Shown: one piece after another, positions 8,429-17,784 of the stretch
Position numbering within the stretch: the stretch's first letter is position 1
Layout of the letters: each line of letters opens with the position of its first letter
Origin: a virus
IMG/VR virus record: IMGVR_UViG_3300038463_000730
Location: 186,001 to 250,000 of that record
Reading direction: 5' to 3' (one strand)
DNA length: 64,000 nt
Program-made: the position numbers and the translations under genes
Notes under the pieces: model-generated
What the model was told of the DNA's origin: nothing
What the model saw: the letters and a program-made list of their open reading frames with translations, nothing else
The model's database searches: none

Positions 8429-9049
8429 TCACTTCGTCTTACTAAGTTCCTGCTGCTGGGCATCGAAGAGTTTACTGTCGTATGGAACCTTCTCTTCAAT
8501 ATGGTTGTCACCGCCCGCTTCATCGACCCAGCTCTTAGCTAATATATCTGTCTCCAAATAAGATTGAATACGCTCGTCCACTATTTCTTTCAATTGGTCG
8601 ATCTCTTTGCTCATCGTGTCCAATGTCTTGACTGCGTTATCTTTGAAATCGTCCGCTTGCAAGTTGTTGAAATAGTCCTTGAATATACGAAACTGTTTCG
8701 ATACATCATCAATGCTCATGTTGAAAGACTTCATCAACTTTTCAACTTGTGTGTCGGACATGAATGTCATCATGATCTGCGCACAATGAAAAGCTGCTTC
8801 CTTCATGTTATCTAGGTTTTCCTCGGCACGATCGCGATAATCGCGGAACGTCCGGCGAAACTTCCAGATCTGTTCCGGAGTGATGTCCTGGTTCTCTTTG
8901 AATGGAATGAACATCTTCTGAAGATGGTCAGCGAATACATCAATAACCTTGATCAGTTTGCTGAACGCCGTAATAGCTTTCTCAGCTTGCATTTTTTCGA
9001 CATCCGAGATGTCGTAGTTCATTTGTGTTCGATATGATCTTTTTTGCAT
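8429..9049 (-). CDS. Helical hypothetical protein, likely virion assembly
   Basis: 206 aa, almost wholly alpha-helical with likely coiled coil. Typical segments are EKMQAEKAITAFSKLIKVIDVF and KTLDTMSKEIDQLKEIVDERI. It contains an aromatic, basic stretch (WKFRRTFRDYRDRAEENLDNM). The ATG at 9049 is chosen because it follows the phosphatase-like gene's stop by one base and a GGAGGCGG lies 11 nt upstream. An in-frame ATG at 9145 would overlap the neighbour by 95 nt. No family recognised. A role in head or tail assembly is inferred from position. Confidence 0.65.
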   Translation of the reverse strand: MQKRSYRTQMNYDISDVEKMQAEKAITAFSKLIKVIDVFADHLQKMFIPFKENQDITPEQIWKFRRTFRDYRDRAEENLDNMKEAAFHCAQIMMTFMSDTQVEKLMKSFNMSIDDVSKQFRIFKDYFNNLQADDFKDNAVKTLDTMSKEIDQLKEIVDERIQSYLETDILAKSWVDEAGGDNHIEEKVPYDSKLFDAQQQELSKTK

Positions 9050-9050
9050 G

Positions 9051-10262
9051 TTAGACAAAGCCGCCTCCAATTGGACCACTGGTTCCCCAACCAAATCCGT
9101 TCGTGTTAGTTCCACCATCGGATGTTCCGACTTGCGGAACCTCATTAGGCTCTATACCACCTGGTACCTTTTTTGGTATGATATCAGCTTTCGGGTCAGT
9201 ATCGGTTCCTTGTCCATTTTGGTTTCTAGTACTAGCCGAACTATTTACGAAATCCCAGTGACTACCGTATGACGCATCACCCATGCCGTACGGGTTGACT
9301 TCGTTAGCTTCGTACAGTCTGACGCCGAAAGATGGGTCGTTAAGCTCGTAGCTTGTATCGAACTTGTAGTCCGCCACAGCATCGGGCCACAGCATCTCCA
9401 TCGCCGAATTCGAATCTTGACCAGCTATCGCATGGATCATCTTCTCGTAAAGCGTACGTACTTTCTTTGGTAATCCGGAGCAAAAATCGAACTTGTCTGC
9501 TTCAGCAATCGCATCCTCCGGGCTCATACCTTTCGACACCCGGTACAACGCAACCACGAGCCCGGTACGATCCTTACCATGCAAACAATGTACAAAAGTC
9601 GGACCTGATTCTTCGAATAGCTCTTTGAAATTCATCTTCATCAAGCCACGCAACGACTGTTGCTTCTTAGCCATGATCGGAATTATCACGTGGACCATTC
9701 CGAGCTTCTTCACGAGTGGACCGATCTTCTTAGCCGTGTCCAAATCCAAACTAACAATCTTCTTGATACCTAGTTTCTTCAGGTATATAAGGTCCTCAGG
9801 AGTAGCGGGAGCACCTCCTCGATAAAGCTGGTCGGTAACCTTAGAAAACCTAGGAATCGCTGGGTCTTCCAACACATCCACCGAACTCTCATCCCCCTCA
9901 GGTATGCCTTCGAACTTAAATTTCTTCCCCAACAAAGCGAGTGTTGTGCGAAGCGCTTTCTCTTCACTTTTTCCTTTCAATGCTGGAAACACAGAGTCGA
10001 ACACAGACTTGAACAAGACCCGGAACAACGCAAACAATTCATCATTGCCTGACGCACGCAATTTACGCATGACCGCCGAGTACGATAGGTCACCGACGTC
10101 AGATAGGTTGATAGAGTCGGTCGCGATCTTCCGAATCTCAACTTCTTTTAGACGTTCGACTGCCTTAGAACGACTCGAAAAGGTTCCGAAGTTCTTTCCG
10201 GTGTATGATTGCACCTGGTATCTCCCGTTCGGAAGTTTCCGGATGATGGCAGTCTTGATCAT
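9051..10262 (-). CDS. Dual-specificity/tyrosine phosphatase-like protein
   Basis: 403 aa. Residues ~135-285 form a cysteine-phosphatase fold: LYRGGAPATPEDL, IKKIVSLDLDT, and the P-loop HCLHGKDRTG (His225, Cys226, Arg232), which is the complete HCx5R signature. These enzymes remove phosphate from Tyr/Ser/Thr or from phospholipids and nucleotides. The N-terminal ~45 residues form a small KLPNGRYQVQSYTGKNFGTF domain. The C-terminal ~115 residues are Asn/Gly/Pro-rich and end GWGTSGPIGGGFV, which looks structural. The enzyme is flanked by virion genes, so it may be carried in the particle. The substrate is unknown. It starts at a TAATG junction. Confidence 0.8.
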   Translation of the reverse strand: MIKTAIIRKLPNGRYQVQSYTGKNFGTFSSRSKAVERLKEVEIRKIATDSINLSDVGDLSYSAVMRKLRASGNDELFALFRVLFKSVFDSVFPALKGKSEEKALRTTLALLGKKFKFEGIPEGDESSVDVLEDPAIPRFSKVTDQLYRGGAPATPEDLIYLKKLGIKKIVSLDLDTAKKIGPLVKKLGMVHVIIPIMAKKQQSLRGLMKMNFKELFEESGPTFVHCLHGKDRTGLVVALYRVSKGMSPEDAIAEADKFDFCSGLPKKVRTLYEKMIHAIAGQDSNSAMEMLWPDAVADYKFDTSYELNDPSFGVRLYEANEVNPYGMGDASYGSHWDFVNSSASTRNQNGQGTDTDPKADIIPKKVPGGIEPNEVPQVGTSDGGTNTNGFGWGTSGPIGGGFV

Positions 10263-10594
10263 TACTTGATTTTTCCATGCGGCTGGAAGAATGGTGAATC
10301 ATCCGCACTGATAACGGCATCACGAATCGAACCATTACCATCCAATGCCACGATCGCGAAAATGTTGTAACCGTTTACATATATCCGGTTACCATGGACC
10401 AGTTTCTTGCTAATACGGTGGACCGAGTCCAACACCAGACAATCACCTTTGGCATCGACAAACTTCCCGATCAATACGGCATAGTTGTTCTTTCCGCTGT
10501 CTGAGTACGAGATCGATTCGAACGTATCTCCGATGTACACCTCAACCATTTGATCTTTCAGGATCTCAAAAACTGATTCAATATAAGTAGGCAT
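10262..10594 (-). CDS. Hypothetical protein, small beta-rich
   Basis: 110 aa from the ATG at 10594, one base after the transglycosylase gene's stop (TAACATG). An in-frame start further out would overlap that gene. The sequence alternates hydrophobic and polar residues (MVEVYIGDTFESISY, YAVLIGKFVDAKGDCLVL, NRIYVNGYNIFAIVAL), suggesting a small beta barrel. No motif or family recognised. It is coupled to genes on both sides. Confidence 0.6.
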   Translation of the reverse strand: MPTYIESVFEILKDQMVEVYIGDTFESISYSDSGKNNYAVLIGKFVDAKGDCLVLDSVHRISKKLVHGNRIYVNGYNIFAIVALDGNGSIRDAVISADDSPFFQPHGKIK

Positions 10595-10595
10595 G

Positions 10596-12737
10596 TTATT
10601 TCCTGAGCAAATTGAGTCTGAAAGCACGTGATAGCTTTTCTACCCGGTCATAATCAACTGGTTGATAAGATGAAGTCTTATTGGTCGAAAGATAGTAGCG
10701 AACTTTGTTTTTGGTGAGGTGTTCTAGTTCTTCTGCGACCTCACCACATACATCAAGAATCTGATTACGATCATGTTCGACGTTCGGCTCGAACACAACA
10801 CAGTAACGGGTTCCTTTGATTTTGATCTCGTTGCCCGTTGTGAAAATCTTGTTGAAATGACGTGAAACAGTCTTTGCAAACTCTAAATTGTTCGCTTCAT
10901 CGTAACCAAAGATCTCAATAGCGTTGACCGTTCCAGCAGTAGCCGATAGAGGTGCGACCTCCGGAGCCTGGACCGAGTCAAACATATGCTCGATTTTCTG
11001 GACAAAATCTTGAACGTTTTTCACGTCGAAATTGCCAAAGAATGCATTGGCAAGAGTCTGCGCTTCCTCTTCCAGCTTCTTTTTGTAGTCTACTTTTTCT
11101 GCCATTGGCTGAGCCGCCGCTTCACCAGTTGGGGCCTGGGTCGGTTGCGTCGATGGAACGTAGTCAGCAGCCTGACGTAATGCTCCGAGTGCTTGTTGGT
11201 ATGCCGTTCTGCTCATTTGATGTTCAATTACCTTTTCCAAATCGCCGTATGTTATGATCCCATCCTTGCTCACATCAAGAACAGGACCGTTCTCCTTATA
11301 GGATGCCCTTTCATACCCAAGAGTCCATCCTGGAGCCTTCCTAAACTTAGGATTCTGTTCTACAATAACTGCTTGTGGATCTTCTGCTTTCGGATCGTGA
11401 AATTCCCAATTCACAGGCCAGAACGGCACACCGTGTTCATCCTTCGTTCCGCGATACTTATTGAAGTACGATGCATAATTGAATGCATCGGGCCAAAAAT
11501 TGGCAAGATAGTACTGTGTCGGACTACGGAACGTACCATGAACATTACCAAGGTGTGATTTGACGTAGCTCTCGATGTACGGGATCTGCTGCGTGCCGGA
11601 AAGCTGACGAAATTCCTTCGGACTACCTTTCCAACCGTTGTCCTTCAATGTATCGGGCATCATCTGGATCAATCCGGATGCCAACGAACCTGCCGATGGA
11701 GTCAGGTTCGACTCGATCAACATGGTTGGGATCAAGATCTCGGGTCTGACTCCGATTCGTTGACACATATCAGCGAACGCCTTCCAAAATTCTGGGTTCA
11801 ACTCAGCTGTCTTGATTAATTCATCGTTCATCGCAGCCATTTTGTTCAACGGTTTGATGTAGGTCAATGTCAGATCGCCTCCAGGCTGCAAAATGAGATG
11901 TGCGGTCAGATCGGCTGGTTTGATTAGCAACGGTGAAGGCATTGTGAACCGAACCATCAGTTCGACTTTACCCAGCTTCGTCGTAGCCATTGAAAAAATC
12001 GGATGTTTGAACATCTCTTGCGTTGCATCGAGCAATATCTGTCTCGAATCGTCATCGGGACGTTCTTTAGACTTGAGCAATGGTCCAATTTCTTTGGTGA
12101 ACCGTGTGATCAATCCCGCTTTTGGCGTAACGTTTCCACGCAGAAATGGTACATCAGACATCCGCTTCTTACGGTTATCGATGATATCCTGCTTCGATGG
12201 ATACACGAATCCATCAGCTTCTTCCGAAGCAGGAGCGGACTCGGAAGTTTCCGTGTTCGTTACTTGGTTAGTAGAATCTTCGGGCGTGACCGGTCGCGCT
12301 TCTGGCGCAACGGCGGGTTCGTCCGAACCGGCTGGCTGCTCGGCTGCGGGAGCCGAGGGATTCGTTTGTACTTTTGATTCAATAGCATCGTTAGTCTTGT
12401 TTTCTACGTCAGAGATCTTGTTATCAAGTCTCCCAGTCAGCTCAACAAGTTGGCCGATCTGTTCTTTAACGTCCACTAATGCCAATTTATACGTAGAAAG
12501 ATCGTAATCATCGATCGCATTTTCTAAACGTTTGAATGAGCGATATAGTTTCTGTAATGATGACTTTAGTTCATAGTTACTTGTTTGAAAATTGCGCGCT
12601 TCTTGACTGAAGAACGAATTCAGTAATCGACGAACGAGCCGCTTCAATCCCGAAACCGGACCAGCAACCTTAGTTAGGTCACCTGTCTGCTCGGCAGCGT
12701 ATAGCTCATAAGTCAACCGTCTGAATTGTGGATCCAT
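10596..12737 (-). CDS. Virion protein with lytic transglycosylase (SLT) domain
   Basis: 713 aa. Residues ~40-125 are helical or coiled coil, and 125-175 form a Pro/Glu/Ala linker. Residues ~310-440 are a lysozyme-like transglycosylase domain: the catalytic Glu is E342 in LIESNLTPSAG, followed by SLASGLIQMMPDTL. Such enzymes cleave the MurNAc-GlcNAc bond of peptidoglycan. In phages they are carried on the tail or inside the head to open the wall during DNA entry. A calcium-loop-like DVSKDGIITYGDLEKVI follows. The C-terminal ~200 residues include an alpha/beta region of unknown role. AGGA precedes the ATG at 12737. It is a cell-wall-active virion component rather than an endolysin, judging by its length and linkers. 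Confidence 0.8.
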   Translation of the reverse strand: MDPQFRRLTYELYAAEQTGDLTKVAGPVSGLKRLVRRLLNSFFSQEARNFQTSNYELKSSLQKLYRSFKRLENAIDDYDLSTYKLALVDVKEQIGQLVELTGRLDNKISDVENKTNDAIESKVQTNPSAPAAEQPAGSDEPAVAPEARPVTPEDSTNQVTNTETSESAPASEEADGFVYPSKQDIIDNRKKRMSDVPFLRGNVTPKAGLITRFTKEIGPLLKSKERPDDDSRQILLDATQEMFKHPIFSMATTKLGKVELMVRFTMPSPLLIKPADLTAHLILQPGGDLTLTYIKPLNKMAAMNDELIKTAELNPEFWKAFADMCQRIGVRPEILIPTMLIESNLTPSAGSLASGLIQMMPDTLKDNGWKGSPKEFRQLSGTQQIPYIESYVKSHLGNVHGTFRSPTQYYLANFWPDAFNYASYFNKYRGTKDEHGVPFWPVNWEFHDPKAEDPQAVIVEQNPKFRKAPGWTLGYERASYKENGPVLDVSKDGIITYGDLEKVIEHQMSRTAYQQALGALRQAADYVPSTQPTQAPTGEAAAQPMAEKVDYKKKLEEEAQTLANAFFGNFDVKNVQDFVQKIEHMFDSVQAPEVAPLSATAGTVNAIEIFGYDEANNLEFAKTVSRHFNKIFTTGNEIKIKGTRYCVVFEPNVEHDRNQILDVCGEVAEELEHLTKNKVRYYLSTNKTSSYQPVDYDRVEKLSRAFRLNLLRK

Positions 12738-12755
12738 ATATCATCCTGTTTCTTC

Positions 12756-14174
12756 TTATAGAAGCGCTTCGGCAACAGCCATTAGCTTGATACTTGCAAT
12801 CGGATCCTGATCCTGTAACTCCTGAGAGTATTCAAGGATTGCATGCCCAATGGCCTGCATGTCATCATCATCCATACTGGCTATCTTCGTAATGAAGTCC
12901 TCATGAGAAGCCGTACGCTGTCCCGGTGGCTTCGTTGGAAGAGCCTGTCCACTCAGTGGACTCACTGGTCCACCCGGTGGTGACTTCTTCTCTTCTTTTC
13001 CGCCTGGAGCAACTGGTCGTGGACCCGCTTTGATCTTAGATTTGTCCGCTGGCTTGTCTGCTGGCGGAACTTCCTTCTCTAGATCAATCATTGCTGGCAA
13101 TGAAGGTCGCATCACCATCTGGTGTACATTGGTTGGCATTTTTGGTCTTGCTTCGCTTGGGTCCGGAACAGACGTGATATCGTAATAACCGCCCTGTGGT
13201 TCTGTACCGGTACCGGTACCGGTACCGGCTGGTTCATCTGTCTTCACAATAGCCTGTTCAGCAGCGGGCTCGGCTCCGGGCGCCGCGGCAGGTTCCTCTG
13301 GGAGTTTCTCTTCTTGTGCTGGACTGATTTTATCCAGGTTCTCTTTCAACCACACAGTATACGGCCCAACTTCTTTTATGAAGAACTTGTTGTATGCCTG
13401 TTGTGCTGTGCTGATATCCTGCTTTAGAATATTAAGAATAGCTTGATAACCATTCGTGTCACTCGTTGAACGTGCTTCAGACAAGCTATTAAAATGGTCA
13501 ACTACTGTTGTCAACACTTCGTTTGCGTGCTCGATCTGAAACTCAAGATCTCGTTTAAACGATACAACGTCAGGATAGTTATTCTCAAGGTACTTCACCG
13601 CACGACGACGATAGTAGAACTGGTCCTTGAACCAATCGAACACAGACGCCTGCTTTTCAAAACCAAAAGTTTTCGAACCAGCGCCCTTGATACTCTCGTA
13701 GTAATCAAGAATGTCTTTACCAAGGTCTTTCGACATCGGACCAACCATGGTTCGGTTCTTGCCAGTAATCAATGTCTTATCTACCGTGTCAAGTTCTGTT
13801 AGAACGGTCTTCAATGTAGAATAGAATCGAGATAGCTGCCCGGCTGCCGCAACATAATCTTTACCAGCAGCTAACTTAGCAGCTAGATTGATCATCGTAC
13901 GAACGGATGTGCCTTTGTACTTACCGGTCTTACCCAATAAAATCGATCGGGCTAGATCATCCTGTTTACGAAGCAACAGCAAATACTTAGCAAAGTCAAC
14001 ATCGTGCTCTGCCAAAGTATCGGGCGTTACATCATAAGAAGGATCAATCTTTTTTCTACGTTCTGCCTTCTCTGCGTCGGATAGCTGCTTCTGTAGCTTT
14101 TTATTTGAAGGCTCGAAAAATTCTCTAGCCTTGTCTCTTATGCGTTTACGTTGTGCTAATTTATCGATTGACAT
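12756..14174 (-). CDS. Large helical virion-type protein, unknown family
   Basis: 472 aa. The N-terminal ~330 residues are charged and helical (QRKRIRDKAREFF, KQLSDAEKAERRKK, YLLLLRKQDDLARSILLG). Then comes a ~120-residue Pro/Ala/Glu/Lys-rich linker containing the GTGTGTG run encoded by a TACCGG microsatellite. The C-terminal helix (AIGHAILEYSQELQDQDPIASIKLMAVAEALL, split here only by eye) resembles the helical modules near 3.2-4.6 kb. The ATG at 14174 has GGAG five nt upstream and is preferred to one at 14243, which would overlap the portal gene. It directly follows the portal gene, so a head-neck or internal role is possible. Confidence 0.65.
   Translation of the reverse strand: MSIDKLAQRKRIRDKAREFFEPSNKKLQKQLSDAEKAERRKKIDPSYDVTPDTLAEHDVDFAKYLLLLRKQDDLARSILLGKTGKYKGTSVRTMINLAAKLAAGKDYVAAAGQLSRFYSTLKTVLTELDTVDKTLITGKNRTMVGPMSKDLGKDILDYYESIKGAGSKTFGFEKQASVFDWFKDQFYYRRRAVKYLENNYPDVVSFKRDLEFQIEHANEVLTTVVDHFNSLSEARSTSDTNGYQAILNILKQDISTAQQAYNKFFIKEVGPYTVWLKENLDKISPAQEEKLPEEPAAAPGAEPAAEQAIVKTDEPAGTGTGTGTEPQGGYYDITSVPDPSEARPKMPTNVHQMVMRPSLPAMIDLEKEVPPADKPADKSKIKAGPRPVAPGGKEEKKSPPGGPVSPLSGQALPTKPPGQRTASHEDFITKIASMDDDDMQAIGHAILEYSQELQDQDPIASIKLMAVAEALL
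13205..13228 (-). repeat. TACCGG x4 tandem hexamer
   Basis: Four exact copies of a 6-bp unit encode alternating Gly-Thr in the linker of the overlapping CDS. It is in frame and length-variable by nature, so it may act as an expandable linker. Confidence 0.9.
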
Positions 14175-14254
14175 GGTGACTCCATCATTACCTTTCCTAT
14201 CTATGACAAAATAATCAAAGGTTATGGCTCTTTTCCTCGGCATTGTATTCCTGT

Positions 14255-16105
14255 TTATTTCGGCGGAGGTGGAGGTGGAGCTGCGCCTGCGCCAGCTTCT
14301 CCACCCGGAGGGCCACCTGGAGGCGCCCCGGGAGGACCGGGCGGTCCGCCACCCGGAGGAGCACCAAGATCCGGCATACCGCCGCCACCACCGGCACCTG
14401 GCAAGTCACCACCGCCTCCACCACCGTCGTCATCACCACCTGGCGTTTCACCAGGCAACGGAGCTTCGGCGGTCTCTGGGATCTCATCCTCATCGCCAAG
14501 AGTGCGAAGCTCGTTGAGCGGCATCTTTTGCAAGCTCACTTGCTCCTTTTTGCGAATCGCGTCCTGCACATCTTCCTTGCGCATCTTACGAACCTCTTCC
14601 TCGAACTCTAGTCCGAGCGAACGATAGAGTGTCTGGTTTGATACGCGCTTGTTCTTTACGTCATCTGTCAAATGAACAAGGTTCTGAATATAGTCACCGG
14701 CATCGAAGAGCGACATGTGATTCCAGTCAATCTCCGGAATGATCAAATGCTTCTGCTTCTCGTGGAACACATAGAATTCGTTCAACTTCGAGATCGGTGC
14801 GAAAATCTTGCGACGCAACCACGTTGAGAGCATGTTACGGAACTGCATGTAACGTTGACGAAGTACGTCCAACGCTACACCGCCGTTGGCATAGGTCGTA
14901 TCCTGACCACCATCCATCAATACAGATGGTACCATCAATCCGATCCAGATTTCTTTAATCAGTTGCGTGATGTCACCAGAGATATCATAGATACCCTGAC
15001 CCGAACCGATACGCTCAACCGTTACGGCATCGTTTGTGAAGATCTTGAAGTCTTTGTCGTACTGTGCTGCTTCGAAAATCTCACGATACGAATCGATTTG
15101 CTGCGGACTTGGTTTGAACTCAGGTGATCCGACCTTCACCAACGTGAGTGGGTTGATCATATTGTCTGCCTGAGCGAACTTTGACTCACGGAGCTTGTCA
15201 AAGAGCATCAACTGACGAAAAAACGCGACCGGTAGTCCGGTTCCACGTGACTCGTACGGCGAGATACGTCGTGCAAGATGGCTTACATAAAAATTGTCAA
15301 GCGGAATGTTCTGGCCACGCTTGACGTACTCAATAATGTGCGGCCCGAGCTGTTTCTTTTGTTCAAGATCAGATGGTTTCTGCGAAAACACGATACGACG
15401 GAGGTTGGCATCAGGCCTGAGCATGATAATCGGTTCACTTGATATAACCGAAGGACTGACAACAACATAATCCGGGTTCTGAATACGGAGACGACTCCAA
15501 CGAAGATTGCGCTCATCCAATTCAGCATAGATAAATGACTCCCCTAGCAGCCAGAACTCCTGAGCAATCTGAACGCAGACGTTCATCAAGTCGATTTCAT
15601 CAATCATCTCATTGAAGAACTTTTCAACACGTTTATCAGGACAACGAATCGTCATCTTACTGATCGGATACGTGCTATGTAGATTGATTGCGTTGTTCAC
15701 GAACGGGTTCAACGCATAGAAGCTGCGACACCACGCATTGATCGTCGCTCGATCACGAGGAAGGTTTAGGTTCGAGTTTAGCCAAAGAGGAGAATAGACC
15801 TCCGGCGCCTGACGTACCGTGTCTCCCATACCACCTTGCCATTGAGCCGAGGTGTTTGTTCCTAGTGTACTGGAAAGGTTGGCGTACTTCGACATCGGCT
15901 GTTTACCAACCGAATACGTTGCGTAACCACCGGCACTAGGCTCTTCATCTCGTGCAACGGGACCGGAGCCATCTCGATAGATGCCTTTGTTTACCTCTTC
16001 TTCAAGAGCAGCACGTCGATATTGAGAAACATTGCGTGCCACATGACTCGATATGATCGGTGGCAGATTTCTATTAGGTATTCTTGGGTTTCTAGGGTTA
16101 ACCAT
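14255..16105 (-). CDS. Portal protein (probable)
   Basis: 616 aa. The order of motifs fits a phage portal: RATINAWCRSFYALNPFVNNAI near residue 110, a long mixed alpha/beta body, and VPSVLMDGGQDTTYANGGVALDVLRQRY followed by a helical region, then the Gly/Pro-rich tail (residues ~545-616, ending PPPPPPK). Portals form the dodecameric ring at one capsid vertex through which DNA is packaged. It sits just downstream of the terminase gene and a linker-type gene, the usual order. The extended Gly/Pro tail is unusual. GGTATATATT lies 11 nt before the ATG and the ribosome site is weak. The family call rests on pattern and position, not on a profile search. Confidence 0.7.
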   Translation of the reverse strand: MVNPRNPRIPNRNLPPIISSHVARNVSQYRRAALEEEVNKGIYRDGSGPVARDEEPSAGGYATYSVGKQPMSKYANLSSTLGTNTSAQWQGGMGDTVRQAPEVYSPLWLNSNLNLPRDRATINAWCRSFYALNPFVNNAINLHSTYPISKMTIRCPDKRVEKFFNEMIDEIDLMNVCVQIAQEFWLLGESFIYAELDERNLRWSRLRIQNPDYVVVSPSVISSEPIIMLRPDANLRRIVFSQKPSDLEQKKQLGPHIIEYVKRGQNIPLDNFYVSHLARRISPYESRGTGLPVAFFRQLMLFDKLRESKFAQADNMINPLTLVKVGSPEFKPSPQQIDSYREIFEAAQYDKDFKIFTNDAVTVERIGSGQGIYDISGDITQLIKEIWIGLMVPSVLMDGGQDTTYANGGVALDVLRQRYMQFRNMLSTWLRRKIFAPISKLNEFYVFHEKQKHLIIPEIDWNHMSLFDAGDYIQNLVHLTDDVKNKRVSNQTLYRSLGLEFEEEVRKMRKEDVQDAIRKKEQVSLQKMPLNELRTLGDEDEIPETAEAPLPGETPGGDDDGGGGGGDLPGAGGGGGMPDLGAPPGGGPPGPPGAPPGGPPGGEAGAGAAPPPPPPK

Positions 16106-16116
16106 TTTGTTCCATT

Positions 16117-16126
16117 AATATATACC
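16117..16126 (-). promoter_or_regulatory. TATA-like element before portal gene
   Basis: GGTATATATT ends 11 nt before the portal ATG at 16105. The spacing leaves room for only a very short leader and no good Shine-Dalgarno sequence. Confidence 0.4.
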
Positions 16127-16130
16127 GAAA

Positions 16131-17750
16131 CTAAGTGGCTCTTTGCTTAAGCTGCTCAAGCTTCTGTCTAAGTAACTCTTCAATTCGCTGTTCTGCATTG
16201 GTCTTTGGCGCAGATTGCGGTTGTGAAGGTTGTTTTTGTACCGGTGCAGGGACGGGCACGGGTTTCGGCTCCGGCGCAAGTTCCTGCACAGACACAGGTT
16301 GCTCTTGCAAAGCGCCAGGTGATTTAGCCTGTTGTCTACGTTTCTTTTGCGTATCGTATTTCTTTTGCCATACACTAGCCATCCATTTGTCTGCCATGTC
16401 TTTCATTCTGGCAAACTTCTCAGGGTCAGTATCTTTGTACCGCTGGATCTGAACGCGATTACGTACAATTTCTTCGTAAAGGCGCGGCTTTTTCTCACGG
16501 AAATACTCAAGTTTCTCTTCCGGCATGTAGAAATGGAGTAGCGCTTTATAAGCTTCCTCATTCTCTGTGGACCTGAACGCATTAATCTGTTCAGGAGACA
16601 TGTGCTTCATGCGCTTGTAAGCTTCTTGGTACCCTGTTTCACGCTTCGCATTATCCATCCGGCGTTCTGGACTATGTTTCTTCTGAATCCAGTCCGGTAC
16701 GTCTACCCGGGCAAATGGATCGACTTGCATCTGCTGCTTTGCTTTATCGAGGTCCTTCTTTACTCGGCTGTAAAGCTCTTTGTACCGGTTGTTCCAATTC
16801 ACTACGAAATTTGGATCTTTCGTTCTTGCAAAATATTGATCCATCAAGTCACGACGAATTTCTTCTCTTTCTTCCGGAGTTAGAATCGTGTACTTTAAGT
16901 TTTTACCGCGCTGTTTGCCTGTGCCGGTTTCTACCTCGGACTCGAAGTCAGATTGCTCGCGCTCTTCCGGCTCTTCACCAAGTTCATCCGGCTCTTCTCC
17001 CGGCTCGACCGGTTCAGCATCAGGGTCGGGTTCTTCGCCCGCATCTGGTTCGACTGGTTCGAGCGTTGGTTCCAACTGATCGGGCTCTTCATCTGGTTCG
17101 GACTCTTCCGATGATGGAAGTGATTCGAATGAACCTGGAGCTTCCTCTTCCTCCGCATCCTCCACCATCTCGAACTTCTCTTTTTGATCAATATCGCGAT
17201 ATAGTTCCGGGTTGAAACGGCGCAAATTGGTGTTGGCAACCTTGGCTCCGCTCTTCTCGTACTCGGACGTTACCAGGCCACGCAACATCATTACCATGCT
17301 AGAAACAGCGTGGCCTACATCACGGTTTTGGCTATCAAACAAGATAGATCGATCTTCTGCATTCGTACTATCAACTAACGCTAATACTTGCGACAACAAT
17401 GTCGCAATGGTTGAATGCGTCGTCTCTGCTCCGACCCACAATCGTACAATATCGCTCTTGTTTTGGTCTTTATTTTTCGTCTTTTGCTGGGCGGAATCGA
17501 TCATTACAAATAGTCGCTTGATGTAATCCATAGCCGTGTTGTATGTATTAATCAACGGAATAATATACTGTTGGTCGTCTTCATCCTTGGAAGATATAAG
17601 ATCTTTCTCTAGAAAATCCGCTACATCGGTAGCAAGTTCCATAACCTTCGAACGATCATATTGATTGGAGGCCGCGAACTTTCTTAACACAGCACGAGCA
17701 CGTATTTCAAAATACGCCACTAGTAAATATATTGGCTTAGTCATCAACAT
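16131..17750 (-). CDS. Acidic, Pro/Glu-rich virion-type protein
   Basis: About 539 aa. The N-terminal ~190 residues are helical. Residues ~195-270 are extremely acidic and Pro-rich (SEPDEEPDQLEP, EPDPDAEPVEPGEEP). The next ~190 residues are charged helices rich in Arg, Lys and Tyr, and the end is a Pro/Gln linker plus a final helix (EQRIEELLRQKLEQLKQRA). GAGG precedes two possible starts, ATG 17750 and ATG 17744. It lies between terminase and portal. A head-assembly or scaffold role is possible; no family recognised. Confidence 0.65.
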   Translation of the reverse strand: MLMTKPIYLLVAYFEIRARAVLRKFAASNQYDRSKVMELATDVADFLEKDLISSKDEDDQQYIIPLINTYNTAMDYIKRLFVMIDSAQQKTKNKDQNKSDIVRLWVGAETTHSTIATLLSQVLALVDSTNAEDRSILFDSQNRDVGHAVSSMVMMLRGLVTSEYEKSGAKVANTNLRRFNPELYRDIDQKEKFEMVEDAEEEEAPGSFESLPSSEESEPDEEPDQLEPTLEPVEPDAGEEPDPDAEPVEPGEEPDELGEEPEEREQSDFESEVETGTGKQRGKNLKYTILTPEEREEIRRDLMDQYFARTKDPNFVVNWNNRYKELYSRVKKDLDKAKQQMQVDPFARVDVPDWIQKKHSPERRMDNAKRETGYQEAYKRMKHMSPEQINAFRSTENEEAYKALLHFYMPEEKLEYFREKKPRLYEEIVRNRVQIQRYKDTDPEKFARMKDMADKWMASVWQKKYDTQKKRRQQAKSPGALQEQPVSVQELAPEPKPVPVPAPVQKQPSQPQSAPKTNAEQRIEELLRQKLEQLKQRAT

Positions 17751-17784
17751 CAATCCTCATAAGAATCCGATAATATGGCGAGCA

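Noticed and set aside
9049-9145. Longer start for the 8429 gene at 9145
   Set aside because: It would overlap the phosphatase gene by 95 nt; the ATG at 9049 fits the one-base junction seen at other genes here.
13205-13228. TACCGG repeat as an operator
   Set aside because: It is inside a coding linker and in frame, so it is explained as a Gly-Thr repeat.
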